Shown one piece after another: positions 45,455 to 55,888 of a stretch of 64,000 nucleotides of DNA. The stretch lies in the NCBI GenBank assembly GCA_024280215.1, contig JAJRQO010000028.1, positions 62,001-126,000 on the forward strand, in the 5' to 3' direction. This DNA comes from Candidatus Zixiibacteriota bacterium. GTDB lineage: Bacteria > Zixibacteria > MSB-5A5 > GN15 > FEB-12. The translations under genes were made by a program, and so were the position numbers. Under the pieces are notes generated by a model, which worked only from the letters and a program-made list of their open reading frames with translations, had not been told where the DNA came from and did not search any database. The first letter of the stretch is position 1. Every line of letters begins with the position of its first letter.

Positions 45455-46916
45455 ATTTTTCAGTCAATAAATTTTCAAATAAAATTATGTATCGTTCTGC
45501 GGATTTTTTCCATGAAAAATCTTCGGACATTGCATTTTTCATAAGTTTAGTCCATGCATGTTTATGATGGTAGAGTTCTACTGCTTCAACTACTGACGAA
45601 TATAAATCGTTTGCCTCATACGAATCAAAAACAAAGCCAGTCCCGGTTCCGTCGCTATCATTAAATGGAAGAACAGTATCGGCTAAACCTCCCACTTTAC
45701 GAACAATTGGGATAGTTCCATAACGTAATGAGTAAATTTGGTTGAGTCCGCATGGTTCATATTTTGATGGCATTAAGAAAATATCCGATGCCGCTTCGAT
45801 TTGGTGAGCGAGAGTATTATCAAACTTGATAAACGCTTTGCATTTGTCTTTGTATTTTTTTTCAAGCTCTTTAAACATCGTTTCGTACTTTTCTTCACCC
45901 GTACCAAGAAGTACGAGTTGGATGTCTAACTTGAAAAGTTTGTCGGCTATTTTTTCAATCAAGTCAAAACCTTTTTGGTCAGTGAGTCTTGAAATAATTC
46001 CAATGAGTGGAGTTTTGTTCCTGTGCGGAAGTCCTGCAATATTGAGTAGCTCGACTTTATTCATCTTTTTACCAGATAGATTTTGCTTGCGGTAGGAATG
46101 ATTGATATGTTTATCAGTTGTTGTTGACCAAATTTTATAATCAACACCATTGAGGATTCCAATGATATCTTCAGAGCGTTCACGAAGAACACCATCAAGT
46201 CCGCATCCAAATTCTTCAGTTTGAATCTCTTTGGCGTAAGTTTTTGATACGGTTGTGATTTTGTCTGCGTATGCTATGGCTGCTTTAAGGAAGTTTACTT
46301 TGCCATAGAACTCAAAAGGTGATACGGGATAAAATAAATTTTTAGAAAGCCCAAGTTTGCCGAATCTATTATTTGGAAACATGCCATGGAAAGCAAGATT
46401 GTGAATTGTTAAAACTGATTTACTATCTTTGAAAAATTCATCATTGTTATAATTCAATTTTAAGTATGCTGGGATAAGTGCTGCTTGCCAATCATGTACA
46501 TGAGCGATGTCTGGTTTGAATCCTATCTCTTTGGTGACTTTGAGAACGGCTTGATTGAAAAATATAAAGCGGTCGTCGTTGTCGGCGTAATCTTTACCAG
46601 TCTTTAGATCCATGTAGAGTTCAGGTCGGTCATAGAGTTTGTCATTACTCATAAAGATATATTCAAGTGGTAGTTTTTTATGTTTTATGGAATATGCTGA
46701 GAGTTGAAATGAACTCCCATTAATCTGTACATCCAGCTCGACGTCTAATTTTTTCATTTGATTTGAAAATGGTTTGGTAGATTGATACTTTGGTAAAAAG
46801 ACCTTTACGTGATGTCCCGATTTGGCAAAGGATTCAGGTAATGCTCCACATACGTCGCCTAATCCTCCTGTTTTTGCAAATGGTACAACTTCTGATGTCG
46901 CAATTAAGATATTCAT
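45438..46916 (-). CDS. glgA: Glycogen (starch) synthase
   Basis: Adds glucose from ADP-glucose (or UDP-glucose) to a growing alpha-1,4-glucan. 492 residues, GT5 type: N-terminal ADP-glucose-binding KTGGLGDVCGALP (residues 15-27), the HDWQAAL motif, the linker region (LNGVDYKIWSTTTDKH) and the C-terminal EPCGLNQIYSLRYGTIPIVR with the catalytic Glu. It starts two bases after galT ends. With galT and the GlmU-like gene it forms a nucleotide-sugar and polysaccharide operon. Confidence 0.93.
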   Translation of the reverse strand: MNILIATSEVVPFAKTGGLGDVCGALPESFAKSGHHVKVFLPKYQSTKPFSNQMKKLDVELDVQINGSSFQLSAYSIKHKKLPLEYIFMSNDKLYDRPELYMDLKTGKDYADNDDRFIFFNQAVLKVTKEIGFKPDIAHVHDWQAALIPAYLKLNYNNDEFFKDSKSVLTIHNLAFHGMFPNNRFGKLGLSKNLFYPVSPFEFYGKVNFLKAAIAYADKITTVSKTYAKEIQTEEFGCGLDGVLRERSEDIIGILNGVDYKIWSTTTDKHINHSYRKQNLSGKKMNKVELLNIAGLPHRNKTPLIGIISRLTDQKGFDLIEKIADKLFKLDIQLVLLGTGEEKYETMFKELEKKYKDKCKAFIKFDNTLAHQIEAASDIFLMPSKYEPCGLNQIYSLRYGTIPIVRKVGGLADTVLPFNDSDGTGTGFVFDSYEANDLYSSVVEAVELYHHKHAWTKLMKNAMSEDFSWKKSAERYIILFENLLTEKYAKTN

Positions 46917-46918
46917 TT

Positions 46919-47917
46919 TTATAGTTCAATTTCTCTGAGGTATGTGGCGGCTTCTTCTGGAGTGGTTGGATTGATATAAAATCCTGAGCCCCATTCAAAG
47001 CCAGCAATTTTTGTTAATTTTGGAATAATTTCAATATGCCAATGATAGTATTCTTGTGATTTTTTTGAAACCGGTCGGGTATGAATCATAAAATTAAATG
47101 GTGGGTCGTTTAATGCTTTCTTTAATCTGCTCAAGGTATCTTTCATACATCGTGCTAAAACAAGATAATCATCGTCACTCATCTCAAGATAACTTGATTG
47201 ATGCGATTTAGGAAGAATCCAAGTTTCAAATGGAAAACGAGGAGCAAATGGTTGGACAGTAATAAATGAATCAAAATCTGCTACGACTCTTTCCTGTTCG
47301 GAAATCTCTTGTCTGATAATATCGCAGTAGATACATCGTTCTTTAAAATTAAAGTACTTTTCCGCACCTTCTAATTCTTCAGCGACTCTTTTCGGAATGA
47401 TTGGGGTTGCGATAAGTTGTGAATGAGCATGCTCTAATGATGCCCCAGCGGCTTCACCGTGGTTTTTGAAGACTAAGATATATTTGAGTCTACTATCTCG
47501 TTCTAAATCGAGCATCCGTTCTCTGTAAGCCCAAAAAATATTCTTGACTTCTTCGTCAGACATGTCAACAAGGTCACGATTATGTTCTGGAGTTTCAATT
47601 ATAACTTCATGAGCTCCAATACCATGCATGCGGTCATATAAACCTTTTGGTTGGCGGTCAAGGCTTCCCTCGACAATGAGTGCTGGGTATTTATTAGGAA
47701 TAACACGCAGCGACCAACCTTGTTGGTTTGGTTCGGAAGTCGAGTCACGATAAGAGATAATTTCAGGTGGTGTGTGGACTTCATGTCCAGGGCAAAATGG
47801 GCATTGAGTCGCTTCTTTACGTTCTGAGACAGAATTAAAAGAGGTCGGTCGTTTGGCTCGTTCAGATGAGATAATTACCCATCTTCCGATTATTGGATCT
47901 TTTCTTAGTTCAGGCAT
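46919..47917 (-). CDS. galT: Galactose-1-phosphate uridylyltransferase
   Basis: HIT-superfamily transferase exchanging UMP between UDP-glucose and galactose-1-phosphate. 332 residues with both zinc Cys pairs (CPFCPG and CIYCDI) and the catalytic EHAHSQ (HxHxQ). RKDPIIGRWVIISSERAKRP at the N-terminus is typical. Some members are ADP-glucose phosphorylases (APA2-like), which cannot be excluded and would fit the glgA neighbour. Nine bases separate it from the GlmU-like gene upstream. Confidence 0.88.
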   Translation of the reverse strand: MPELRKDPIIGRWVIISSERAKRPTSFNSVSERKEATQCPFCPGHEVHTPPEIISYRDSTSEPNQQGWSLRVIPNKYPALIVEGSLDRQPKGLYDRMHGIGAHEVIIETPEHNRDLVDMSDEEVKNIFWAYRERMLDLERDSRLKYILVFKNHGEAAGASLEHAHSQLIATPIIPKRVAEELEGAEKYFNFKERCIYCDIIRQEISEQERVVADFDSFITVQPFAPRFPFETWILPKSHQSSYLEMSDDDYLVLARCMKDTLSRLKKALNDPPFNFMIHTRPVSKKSQEYYHWHIEIIPKLTKIAGFEWGSGFYINPTTPEEAATYLREIEL

Positions 47918-47926
47918 AATTGTTTT

Positions 47927-49198
47927 CTAAAATTGTAGGATTCCGTTGTCAGATGTATTGTCGTCAGTGAGTGAGCGTAGTAAAGTTTCATCATGGTCAG
48001 AGAAATTGAGTCCACGACGGTCATAAACAATTTTGGCTGTCTCGATAGCTTTTTCCACATCATATTTTTTATAATTTCCTGTCGAACCCCATTGGAAAGG
48101 TTTAACTTCTTTGTCAGTAATGAGTGTTCCACCAAATAAGTTACAGCAAACACCGATTTGAATTCCAGTATTAAGTAGAGTACCAATCCCGAATTTAGTA
48201 TGGTCTCCAATGAAAGAACCAATTTTGTTTGAGTTAGTATTGACAGCTTTACCATTGAGACGAGTTCGGATTTCTGAGTAATTATTTTTTAAATCAGAGT
48301 TAGTTGTCATTGCACCAAAATTTACCCATGAACCGACATAGCTATGCCCGATAAATCCATCATGATATTTGTTTACGTAAGATTGGAAAATCGACCATTC
48401 GACTTCTCCCCCGACACGGCAAGTATGTCCAATAGAAGAAGATGAAATTTTGCCTCGTAGGATAAGTGAGTTTGCCCCGATAGCAGTAGGCCCGTAGATG
48501 GTAGCGTGACTTTCGATTTTGGTGTTGTCACCTATATAGATTGGTCCATTTGAGGCATCTAAAACAGCCCCAGGCATAATTTCAACGTTGTTACCAAGAT
48601 AGACGTCATCGATGTTGACCCAGAAGACGCCATCGTGAACTTTGACACCAGTAGCGGTAGGAAAAGATTTTTCCATCCATCTGAAATCATCAACGATTTC
48701 TTTTTCAACATCAGCCATCAAATCCCAAGAATGATTGTAGAGTGTTGCGGTTGTATGGAAGTCCATAATTTGATCTTTTTGTGATTGAAAGTAATTATTG
48801 TATTCTTGGATAGTGGCAATTTGAGGAAGATGATTTAGTGTCTCAGGAGTAAGATAAATGGCAACAAGTGGTTCGTTAGAATAGTAAACAATAGAGTCTT
48901 TTGCTTCTGAGACTAATTTGGGTAAATTGCCATACTCACGAATACGTCCATTTATGAATAAAATAGGAGTATCAGTCTTTTTAATAATGTTAATTGGAAT
49001 ATCTTTGATGAGTTCATTCGTCGTTGGAGCTAAATGATCACGGCAAGTTAGTGTCAAAGTTGATTCAGGAAAATATTTTTCAGCTCTTAAATAGAGTGGT
49101 AATATACCAGCCCTCAATGCATAAATTGGTCGGAAAGCGGCCAACGGACTGAATTGAGCTACTGATGAGTCTTCAAAATAGATGATATGTAAAGCCAT
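47927..49198 (-). CDS. GlmU-like sugar nucleotidyltransferase / acyltransferase
   Basis: 423 residues of the alternative GlmU family seen in Bacteroidetes. The N-terminal half resembles a degenerate nucleotidyltransferase (FEDSSVAQFSPLAAFRPIYAL) without the classical GGxGxR(M/L) loop; the C-terminal half is a left-handed beta-helix of hexapeptide repeats (VYLGNNVEIMPGAVLDASN, IYIGDNTKIESHATIYGPT, AIGANSLILRG). It would acetylate and activate glucosamine-1-phosphate if it is a GlmU; other sugar-1-phosphates are possible. First gene of the block with galT, glgA and the GT-C protein. Confidence 0.82.
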   Translation of the reverse strand: MALHIIYFEDSSVAQFSPLAAFRPIYALRAGILPLYLRAEKYFPESTLTLTCRDHLAPTTNELIKDIPINIIKKTDTPILFINGRIREYGNLPKLVSEAKDSIVYYSNEPLVAIYLTPETLNHLPQIATIQEYNNYFQSQKDQIMDFHTTATLYNHSWDLMADVEKEIVDDFRWMEKSFPTATGVKVHDGVFWVNIDDVYLGNNVEIMPGAVLDASNGPIYIGDNTKIESHATIYGPTAIGANSLILRGKISSSSIGHTCRVGGEVEWSIFQSYVNKYHDGFIGHSYVGSWVNFGAMTTNSDLKNNYSEIRTRLNGKAVNTNSNKIGSFIGDHTKFGIGTLLNTGIQIGVCCNLFGGTLITDKEVKPFQWGSTGNYKKYDVEKAIETAKIVYDRRGLNFSDHDETLLRSLTDDNTSDNGILQF

Positions 49199-49427
49199 AT
49201 TGTTCCTTGTTTCAATATATTAAGTTTTTGTCACTCTTCTTTTTATCGGCACGTTTTTCTAAATGCATATATGGAAAGTAGATATTTACTATTGATTCAG
49301 CAAGTTTTATTTCAAAATCAGTGATAAAATGAATAGTGGATTATTTTAATAAAATGTATTACATTTTTGAATCATTTTAAGTGAATTATTATCTTAAAGA
49401 TAAAAGTAACATATTGGAGATTTGAAA

Positions 49428-49754
49428 ATGTTTGAAATTACTGATAGTGCCAAAGACAATCTGACAGAACTACTGAAGTCAGATTCGGCCAAAGACAAAG
49501 AATTAGTTGTATACTTTCAAGGACATGGCTGATCTGGTCCCAATTTGGGAATGGCTCTGGAAGAGTCAACGGATGGTTTAGAAAAAGCTGAATCAAATAG
49601 TATTGTCGTTTACCTTGATAGTAAGTTGAAAGAATTTTTAGAACAAACTGGGATTGTTACTATTGATTTCCAGTCTTACCCCTCAGGTGGTGGTGGTTAT
49701 ATGATTACTGTTGGCGGTGGTTGTGACACCAGTAGTTGTGGTGGAAGTTGTTAA
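49428..49754 (+). CDS. HesB-like selenoprotein (UGA = Sec35)
   Basis: Read through TGA 49530-49532 this encodes 108 residues of the HesB/IscA fold. The ATG at 49428 has TTGGAGA upstream, and the N-terminus MFEITDSAKDNLTELL is typical. Sec35 lies in FQGHG-U-SGPNLGMALEE, the exact site of Cys in the GCSGP motif of homologues. The C-terminal GGGCDTSSCGGSC supplies the other Cys. HesB-like selenoproteins are a known prokaryotic family, which supports Sec over a nonsense mutation. IscA-type proteins deliver iron or Fe-S clusters; whether this one does is unknown. Single-gene unit with a terminator 15 bases after the stop. Confidence 0.88.
49553..49567 (+). promoter_or_regulatory. Candidate bacterial SECIS in the HesB-like gene
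   Basis: Hairpin GGCTCT-GGA-AGAGTC, six pairs (one G-U), loop beginning GG, located 27 nt after the UGA. This meets the usual bSECIS rules (loop 16-37 nt downstream, G among its first two bases). A second hairpin TCCCA-ATT-TGGGA at 49538-49550 lies closer to the UGA and competes only partly. Confidence 0.55.
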
Positions 49755-49768
49755 TAAATTTATACCTA

Positions 49769-49801
49769 AAAGAGTCCCGATAATGTTGGGGCTCTTTTTT
49801 T
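49769..49801 (+). terminator. Terminator of the HesB-like gene
   Basis: Stem AAGAGTCCC/GGGGCTCTT (one wobble) with a 9-nt loop and a following T-run. Confidence 0.9.
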
Positions 49802-49929
49802 ATTATAGAGGCGTAATATTTCTTGACTTTTAACTTTAAATGAGTATCTACGAGAAGCATCAATAAGATGATAGTTTTTTATAAATGAAGATTATTTTGG
49901 TTATTTTAAAAACCAAGTAGGAGCAACGT

Positions 49930-51270
49930 ATGTCTACCTTTGTTGATACAATAATGGCTGATGTGAAAGCAAAAAATCAGGCACAACCTGAATTTCATCA
50001 AGCAGTGCAAGAAGTTGTCGAATCATTAGAACCAGTTATTGATAAACATCCTGAATACAAAGAAGCAAAAATTTTAGAACGTATTATTGAGCCTGAACGT
50101 GTTATCATGTTTCGTGTTCCTTGGGTTGATGATCAAGGACAAGTACAGATTAACCGTGGTTTTCGTGTTGAGTTTAACTCAGCAATCGGACCATATAAAG
50201 GTGGCTTGCGTTTTCATCCATCGGTTACTCTTTCTATCTTAAAGTTTCTTGGTTTTGAACAAATTTTTAAAAACTCACTGACTACTCTTCCTATGGGTGG
50301 TGGAAAAGGTGGTTCTGATTTCCAACCTAAAGGACGTTCCGATGATGAAGTGATGCGTTTTTGCCAGAGCTTCATGAGTGAATTGTACAGGCATATTGGA
50401 CCGAACACTGATGTACCTGCCGGTGATATTGGTGTTGGTGGTCGTGAAATTGGTTATTTATTCGGTCAGTATAAAAAGTTAAAAAATTCATTTGATGGAA
50501 TACTAACTGGTAAAGGTTTAGATTGGGGTGGTTCACTTATTCGCACTGAAGCTACCGGGTATGGTACCGCTTATTTCTTAAAAGAAGTGTTGAACCATCG
50601 GAATGAAACTATTGATGGGAAGACAATTTGTATTTCTGGGTATGGTAATGTTGGTTGTTATTTTATTGAAAAAGCAAATGAACTTGGTGCTAAAGTTGTC
50701 ACGATTGCTGATGAATTTGGATATGTGTATGACCCAGATGGTATCGAAGGTGAAAAACTTGAGTATCTTAAAGGTCTTTGGACTATTCATCGTGAGTCTG
50801 CTGAACAATATGCGAAAAAGTTTAAACTTAAATGGGTTCCAGAACGTCGCCCTTGGGAAGTAAAATGCGACATTGCTATCCCTACTGCGACACAAAATGA
50901 AATTGAAAAAGAAGATGCTGAAAATCTTGTAAAGAATGGTTGTATCGCTGTATGCGAAGGTGCTAATATGCCTTCAACTCCTGAAGCAATAGACGTCTTC
51001 ATGCAAAACAATATAGCCTTTGGACCAGGTAAAGCGGTCAATGCTGGTGGTGTTGCCGTCTCTGGTTTAGAAATGTCGCAAAATTCTATGCGAATAAATT
51101 GGACTCGTGAAGAAGTCGATGCGAGACTACACACTATAATGAAAGATATTCATTCTTCAGTTATTACTGCTGCTGATAAATATGGTTCACCTGACAATTA
51201 TGTCAATGGTGCCAATATTGCTGGTTTCTTAAAAGTGGCTAATGCGATGATGGATCAAGGTGTAGTTTAG
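49930..51270 (+). CDS. gdhA: NADP-type glutamate dehydrogenase, first copy
   Basis: Hexameric GDH, 446 residues, converting 2-oxoglutarate and ammonium to glutamate (or the reverse). Signatures are the substrate-binding [21 protein letters not shown] with the catalytic Lys, [15 protein letters not shown], the Rossmann GYGNVGCYFIEKA, and [20 protein letters not shown]. An AGGAG site precedes the ATG. A TTGACT at 49823 may be part of its promoter. It is followed by a terminator and then by a second gdhA, so each copy has its own transcript. Confidence 0.94.
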   Translation: MSTFVDTIMADVKAKNQAQPEFHQAVQEVVESLEPVIDKHPEYKEAKILERIIEPERVIMFRVPWVDDQGQVQINRGFRVEFNSAIGPYKGGLRFHPSVTLSILKFLGFEQIFKNSLTTLPMGGGKGGSDFQPKGRSDDEVMRFCQSFMSELYRHIGPNTDVPAGDIGVGGREIGYLFGQYKKLKNSFDGILTGKGLDWGGSLIRTEATGYGTAYFLKEVLNHRNETIDGKTICISGYGNVGCYFIEKANELGAKVVTIADEFGYVYDPDGIEGEKLEYLKGLWTIHRESAEQYAKKFKLKWVPERRPWEVKCDIAIPTATQNEIEKEDAENLVKNGCIAVCEGANMPSTPEAIDVFMQNNIAFGPGKAVNAGGVAVSGLEMSQNSMRINWTREEVDARLHTIMKDIHSSVITAADKYGSPDNYVNGANIAGFLKVANAMMDQGVV

Positions 51271-51302
51271 AATTATTCATTAATTTTATATAGAATTTTT
51301 AT

Positions 51303-51330
51303 AAGGCGAGAATTATTCTCGCCTTTTTTA
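51303..51330 (+). terminator. Terminator of the first gdhA
   Basis: Stem GGCGAGAAT/ATTCTCGCC with a very short loop and seven T's, 33 bases after the stop. Confidence 0.92.
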
Positions 51331-51375
51331 TTGCAAAAGAAGTATACAAGTTAATATGTATCGGAAATATCAATC

Positions 51376-51404
51376 TTGACATTAGTGTTTTAAACTTCTA
51401 ACTT
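51376..51404 (+). promoter_or_regulatory. Possible promoter of the second gdhA
   Basis: TTGACA at 51376-51381 and a weak TAACTT at 51399-51404, 17-bp spacer, about 80 bases before the ATG. The -35 is perfect, the -10 poor. Confidence 0.35.
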
Positions 51405-51450
51405 GAAATAAGTATTAGACATTTTGAATAGACAATTAAATTTATTCTAA

Positions 51451-52821
<1,371 letters not shown>

Positions 52822-52841
52822 ATTATTAAGGCTTTAGACTC

Positions 52842-52868
52842 AAAGGCGGGATTCTTCCCGCCTTTTTA
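52842..52868 (+). terminator. Terminator of the second gdhA
   Basis: Stem AAAGGCGGGA/TCCCGCCTTT with a 3- to 5-nt loop and T's, about 20 bases after the stop. Confidence 0.9.
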
Positions 52869-52927
52869 TTTTAATTGACTCTCATCATTAAGCAGTGATA
52901 TATTATTTTCATTAATGGAGAACACTT

Positions 52928-55888
52928 ATGACTGCAAATAAAAGTTTACTTAGTTACGAATCGAAGTTTCAAAAGTTTGACTCTCTCATGAAATTCAGAG
53001 TCAAACATATCTTGTTGGTATCGTCATCTTATGATTCATATGTATTGGAAGAAGATGGTCAATTAACTGATTTGATTTATAATGAATATTTTGAATTCAA
53101 CCTTACCGTTACGCCTCATGTGATTAGAGCATCTACTCCTGAGGAAGCATACGAAATACTTGAAGAGCAAAAGATTGATTTAATAATAATTTTTAAAAGA
53201 GTTGCTGATATTGATGTGACTTCTTTTGGTTATAAAGTAAAATCGGAGTTTCCGAAACTTCCTATAATAATGCTTGCCTACCATGAACGTGAATTGCGAA
53301 AGATGATGACTGATGATTATCTAACGGTGATTGACGAAACTTTTGTATGGACAGGTGATGTGAAGATTTTACTTTCGATAATAAAACTTGTTGAAGATCG
53401 TATAAATATCGATTCGGATACCAAGTTAGTTGGTGTTCGAGTTATTATTATAGTAGAGGATTCAGCGAAGTTTTATTCTTCATATTTACCGCTTTTATAC
53501 AATGAGATTATGAGTCAAACTCGTGCATTGATGGTAGAGGGGTTAAATATTTCTCATAAAATACTTCGTAATAGAGCAAGACCCAAAATATTATTAGCTC
53601 AAAATTATGAAGATGGATTAGCACTTTTTAAAAAATACCGTAAATATATGTTAGCTGTAATTTCGGATTTCCGTTTTAAAATCAATGGCGAGTTTGATGA
53701 GATTGCAGGTATTAAATTAGTACAGCAAATTAGAAAAGAATATCCTGAGTTACCAGTATTGATGCAATCATCTGGTGAGAAAAACCGTGAGGTTGCCACC
53801 CAACATGGATTTGGATTTATCTCAAAACGTTCATTAAAACTTCATGGTGAGCTAAGAGAATTTATAAAGGCAAATTTTGGTTTCGGAGATTTTATCTTTG
53901 TTGACCCAGATACCTGTAAACCAATTGCTCGAGTTTCTGATTTTAGGTCGATGGAGAAAACGATTAAAAGTATTGCTGAAGATTCTCTTTTGTATCATGC
54001 TCATCGAAATCATTTTTCAAATTGGTTAATGGCTCGAACAGAATTTGACCTTGCTGACATGCTTCGTCCTAAAAAAGCAACCGAGTTTGAAACTATCGAG
54101 ACATTACGAAGCTATCTCATTAGAACATTTAGAAATTTTAGACATGAAAATCAACGAGGTGAAATTACTGATTTCTCCAGAAGACAATTTGATTTACAAT
54201 CTGAATTTGTTCGTATAGGTGGTGGTTCTCTTGGTGGTAAAGGGCGTGGTCTTGCTTATGTTAATGCATTGCTAAATCAATATAAATTACATGACTTCTT
54301 TGATAATGTCAAAGTCTCTGTTCCAACTTCAGTTATTTTAGGTACTGATGTGTTTGATGAGTTTATGGATAAAAATAATTTGATGGAGTTTGCTCTCTCT
54401 CCTCATACCGATGAAGAAACAGTAGCCGAATTTTTAAGAGCAAAACTACCTACAGAAATTGTAGCGGATCTTGACGCATTGCTTGAAGTTATTGATTACC
54501 CTCTTGCCGTTCGTTCCTCTTCTATGCTTGAAGACTCTCATCTTCCAACTTTTGCGGGTGTGTATGAAACACACATGCTACCTAATAGTAATCCCAGTAA
54601 ACGTGTCCGAAGACAACAATTAGGTCAGGCGATAAAAACTATTTACGCTTCTACTTATATGAATAATGCCAAGTCATACCACGATGCGGCTAATAACCGT
54701 CTTGAAGAAGAAAAAATGGCGGTGATTATACAAAAAGCTGTAGGGACAAAATTTAATGACCGTTTTTATCCAAGCTTTTCAGGAGTAGCTCTCTCATATA
54801 ATTATTATTCACTTGAAAATATCGAACCTGAAGATGGAGTTGTCTATGTTGCCTTAGGTTTTGGTAAAACAATTGTTGAGGGAATGAATTGTCTCAGGCT
54901 TTCACCGAGCTATCCAAACAATCTTCCACAATTTTCAACCGTTGATGATATGCTTACAAATGCTCAGAAAGAATTTTTTGTACTGAATGTTGACCCTGAA
55001 ACAAGTGGTGTGCAAATTGATTCCGATGGGTTAACAAAATTGGACACAAAGGATGCAGAAGGTGATGGTACTCTCTACCCTATTTGCTCGACATATTCAA
55101 TCGAAAACAATCGTGTGTATGAAGGTTCGTCACGAGACGGAGTTCGAATTATTACATTTGCTCCTATATTGAAATCTAAGATATTCCCATTAACCGATAT
55201 AGTAAAGTTTCTCATGCAGTTAGGCTCACAAGGCTTGAACTGTCCAGTAGAAATAGAATTTGCTGTTAAGCTAAATCCAGATAAGTCTGTTCCTGATGAA
55301 TTTTATTTTTTACAGATTCGACCAATGATTAAAGAGGCACAGATTGAAGCAGTAGATTTAGACTTAATAGCACCTGAATGTATAATCGGACGAAGTAATA
55401 AGACGCTTGGTAATTTTGTTCGTAATAATATTTGCGATATAATTATTGTGGATCCGAAAACATTTGACCGCTCCAAGACAGTAACAATTGCAACCGAGGT
55501 TGGGAAATTCAATGATATGCTCTATGAAGATGAAATCCCATTTTTATTGATTGGTCCTGGTCGTTGGGGAACAACTGAACGTTGGCTTGGAATACCTACT
55601 GTGTGGAATCAGATTTGTGGTGCGTCGGTGATTATGGAGTCTGCTTATGGAGATTTTGCTCCCGACCCATCTTTTGGAACACATTTTTTCCAAAACCTGA
55701 CTTCGTTTCAAACAGGTTATTTTACAGTTAATGAAAAAGCTAAAAACGGTTTTATTGATTTTGATTTTATCATGTCACAACAGATGATTGATCGTTCTGA
55801 GTTTGTTTGTCATATCAAACTTGAAAAACCACTTGAGATTCATATTGATGGTCGGATTGGTTGTGGGGTTATTGCAGTTTCAGATTAG
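52928..55888 (+). CDS. Receiver-like domains fused to a PEP/pyruvate-binding (PPDK_N-type) kinase domain
   Basis: 986 residues, soluble. Two receiver-like domains occupy roughly residues 20-160 and 170-320; only the second has a likely phospho-Asp (LAVISDFRF) and the usual Lys region (GFISKRSLK). Then, from about residue 410, a PPDK/PEP-synthase N-terminal nucleotide-binding domain: RIGGGSLGGKGRGLAYVN, YPLAVRSSSMLEDSHLPTFA, VEIEFAVK, and DEFYFLQIRPMI. The swivelling His domain and the PEP barrel of PEP synthase are missing. So it may phosphorylate or bind a partner under two-component control. A GGAG site precedes the start; convergent overlap of four bases with the next gene. Confidence 0.85.
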   Translation: MTANKSLLSYESKFQKFDSLMKFRVKHILLVSSSYDSYVLEEDGQLTDLIYNEYFEFNLTVTPHVIRASTPEEAYEILEEQKIDLIIIFKRVADIDVTSFGYKVKSEFPKLPIIMLAYHERELRKMMTDDYLTVIDETFVWTGDVKILLSIIKLVEDRINIDSDTKLVGVRVIIIVEDSAKFYSSYLPLLYNEIMSQTRALMVEGLNISHKILRNRARPKILLAQNYEDGLALFKKYRKYMLAVISDFRFKINGEFDEIAGIKLVQQIRKEYPELPVLMQSSGEKNREVATQHGFGFISKRSLKLHGELREFIKANFGFGDFIFVDPDTCKPIARVSDFRSMEKTIKSIAEDSLLYHAHRNHFSNWLMARTEFDLADMLRPKKATEFETIETLRSYLIRTFRNFRHENQRGEITDFSRRQFDLQSEFVRIGGGSLGGKGRGLAYVNALLNQYKLHDFFDNVKVSVPTSVILGTDVFDEFMDKNNLMEFALSPHTDEETVAEFLRAKLPTEIVADLDALLEVIDYPLAVRSSSMLEDSHLPTFAGVYETHMLPNSNPSKRVRRQQLGQAIKTIYASTYMNNAKSYHDAANNRLEEEKMAVIIQKAVGTKFNDRFYPSFSGVALSYNYYSLENIEPEDGVVYVALGFGKTIVEGMNCLRLSPSYPNNLPQFSTVDDMLTNAQKEFFVLNVDPETSGVQIDSDGLTKLDTKDAEGDGTLYPICSTYSIENNRVYEGSSRDGVRIITFAPILKSKIFPLTDIVKFLMQLGSQGLNCPVEIEFAVKLNPDKSVPDEFYFLQIRPMIKEAQIEAVDLDLIAPECIIGRSNKTLGNFVRNNICDIIIVDPKTFDRSKTVTIATEVGKFNDMLYEDEIPFLLIGPGRWGTTERWLGIPTVWNQICGASVIMESAYGDFAPDPSFGTHFFQNLTSFQTGYFTVNEKAKNGFIDFDFIMSQQMIDRSEFVCHIKLEKPLEIHIDGRIGCGVIAVSD

